Assembly: GCA_900319595.1 (NCBI GenBank)
Contig: ONOZ01000113.1
Coordinates: 1 to 7,023 of the forward strand
Direction of reading: 5' to 3'
Source: an uncultured Bacteroidales bacterium
Lineage (GTDB): Bacteria; Bacteroidota; Bacteroidia; Bacteroidales; P3
DNA length: 7,023 nucleotides
This document shows positions 6,901 through 7,023 of this stretch, in pieces. The position numbers and the translations under genes were made by a program. Within the stretch, counting starts at the first letter, position 1; each line of letters starts with the position of its first letter. Below the pieces are notes generated by a model. It had not been told where the DNA came from and made no database searches. It saw nothing but the letters and a program-made list of their open reading frames with translations.

Positions 6901-7023
6901 TTATTTGTTATTCTTTGATAAATAGCTGTTTATGATTCCTTGTGATGCCGTATAAGCACCACTCCAGCAGGCTTGCAAATTATAACCTCCTGTTATGCCG
7001 TCAATGTTTAAGATTTCACCAGC
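6901..7023 (-). CDS. C-terminal end of a HI0933/BaiN-family NAD(P)/FAD-dependent oxidoreductase, 5' truncated
   Basis: Only the last 40 residues are present, ending with TAA (complement of 6901-6903); the gene continues beyond the right edge. The fragment contains GEILNIDGITGGYNLQACW, the distinctive C-terminal FAD-contacting motif of the HI0933-like flavoproteins (E. coli YhiN, clostridial BaiN and relatives), followed by SGAYTASQG and a short polar tail. The family binds FAD and is present in many bacteria, and for most members the substrate is not known. The gene converges with leuS, with 38 bases between the stop codons. The family call is quite secure even from this short piece, but nothing can be said about the N-terminal Rossmann domain, the full length or whether the gene is intact. 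Confidence 0.85.
   Translation of the reverse strand, partial: AGEILNIDGITGGYNLQACWSGAYTASQGIINSYLSKNNK

Noticed and set aside
1..7023. Mobile element, CRISPR array, tRNA or novel defence-type system
   Set aside because: No transposase, integrase, regularly spaced repeats, cloverleaf, or cluster of unknown genes was seen. The four larger coding regions and both edge fragments belong to known families, and gene-free gaps are 140 bases or less.

Overview
This window looks like an ordinary chromosomal stretch of an AT-rich member of the Bacteroidota, probably an anaerobic Bacteroidales-like bacterium. Four things seen in the sequence support this. The partial gene at the left edge ends in a type IX secretion (T9SS) sorting domain. 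The start regions carry the Bacteroidota -7 promoter form TAnnTTTG and have no clear Shine-Dalgarno sequence. The leucyl-tRNA synthetase has the long insertion I associate with this phylum. A fused NfnA-NfnB type flavoprotein points to ferredoxin-based anaerobic metabolism. The genus cannot be fixed from this window.

Layout from left to right: (1) bases 1-173, + strand, the last 56 residues of a T9SS cargo protein, followed by a hairpin terminator; (2) 278-2632, - strand, a 784-residue fusion of an NfnA-like FAD/[2Fe-2S] reductase and an NfnB/GltD-like Fe-S flavoprotein; (3) 2721-3929, - strand, a class III PLP-dependent aminotransferase of 402 residues; (4) a 140-base divergent intergenic region with predicted promoters on both strands; (5) 4070-6862, + strand, a complete leucyl-tRNA synthetase, leuS; (6) 6901-7023, - strand, the last 40 residues of a HI0933/BaiN-type flavoprotein, convergent with leuS. 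No stretch longer than 140 bases lacks a gene.

The genes do not form an obvious shared pathway. The aminotransferase and the Nfn fusion lie in tandem 88 bases apart and could be co-transcribed, but each has its own candidate promoter with nearly the same -7 region. The Nfn fusion would link the NADH, NADPH and ferredoxin pools. The aminotransferase would move amino groups between an unknown amine or amino acid and a keto acid, and leuS is a housekeeping translation gene. I saw no mobile element, CRISPR array, tRNA, rRNA or defence-like module, and no evidence of an undescribed system. The points most worth a second look are the single-chain Nfn architecture with its Asp and Glu cluster ligands, the enlarged and zinc-motif-poor LeuRS, the altered PLP-phosphate motif of the aminotransferase, and the near-identical promoters.
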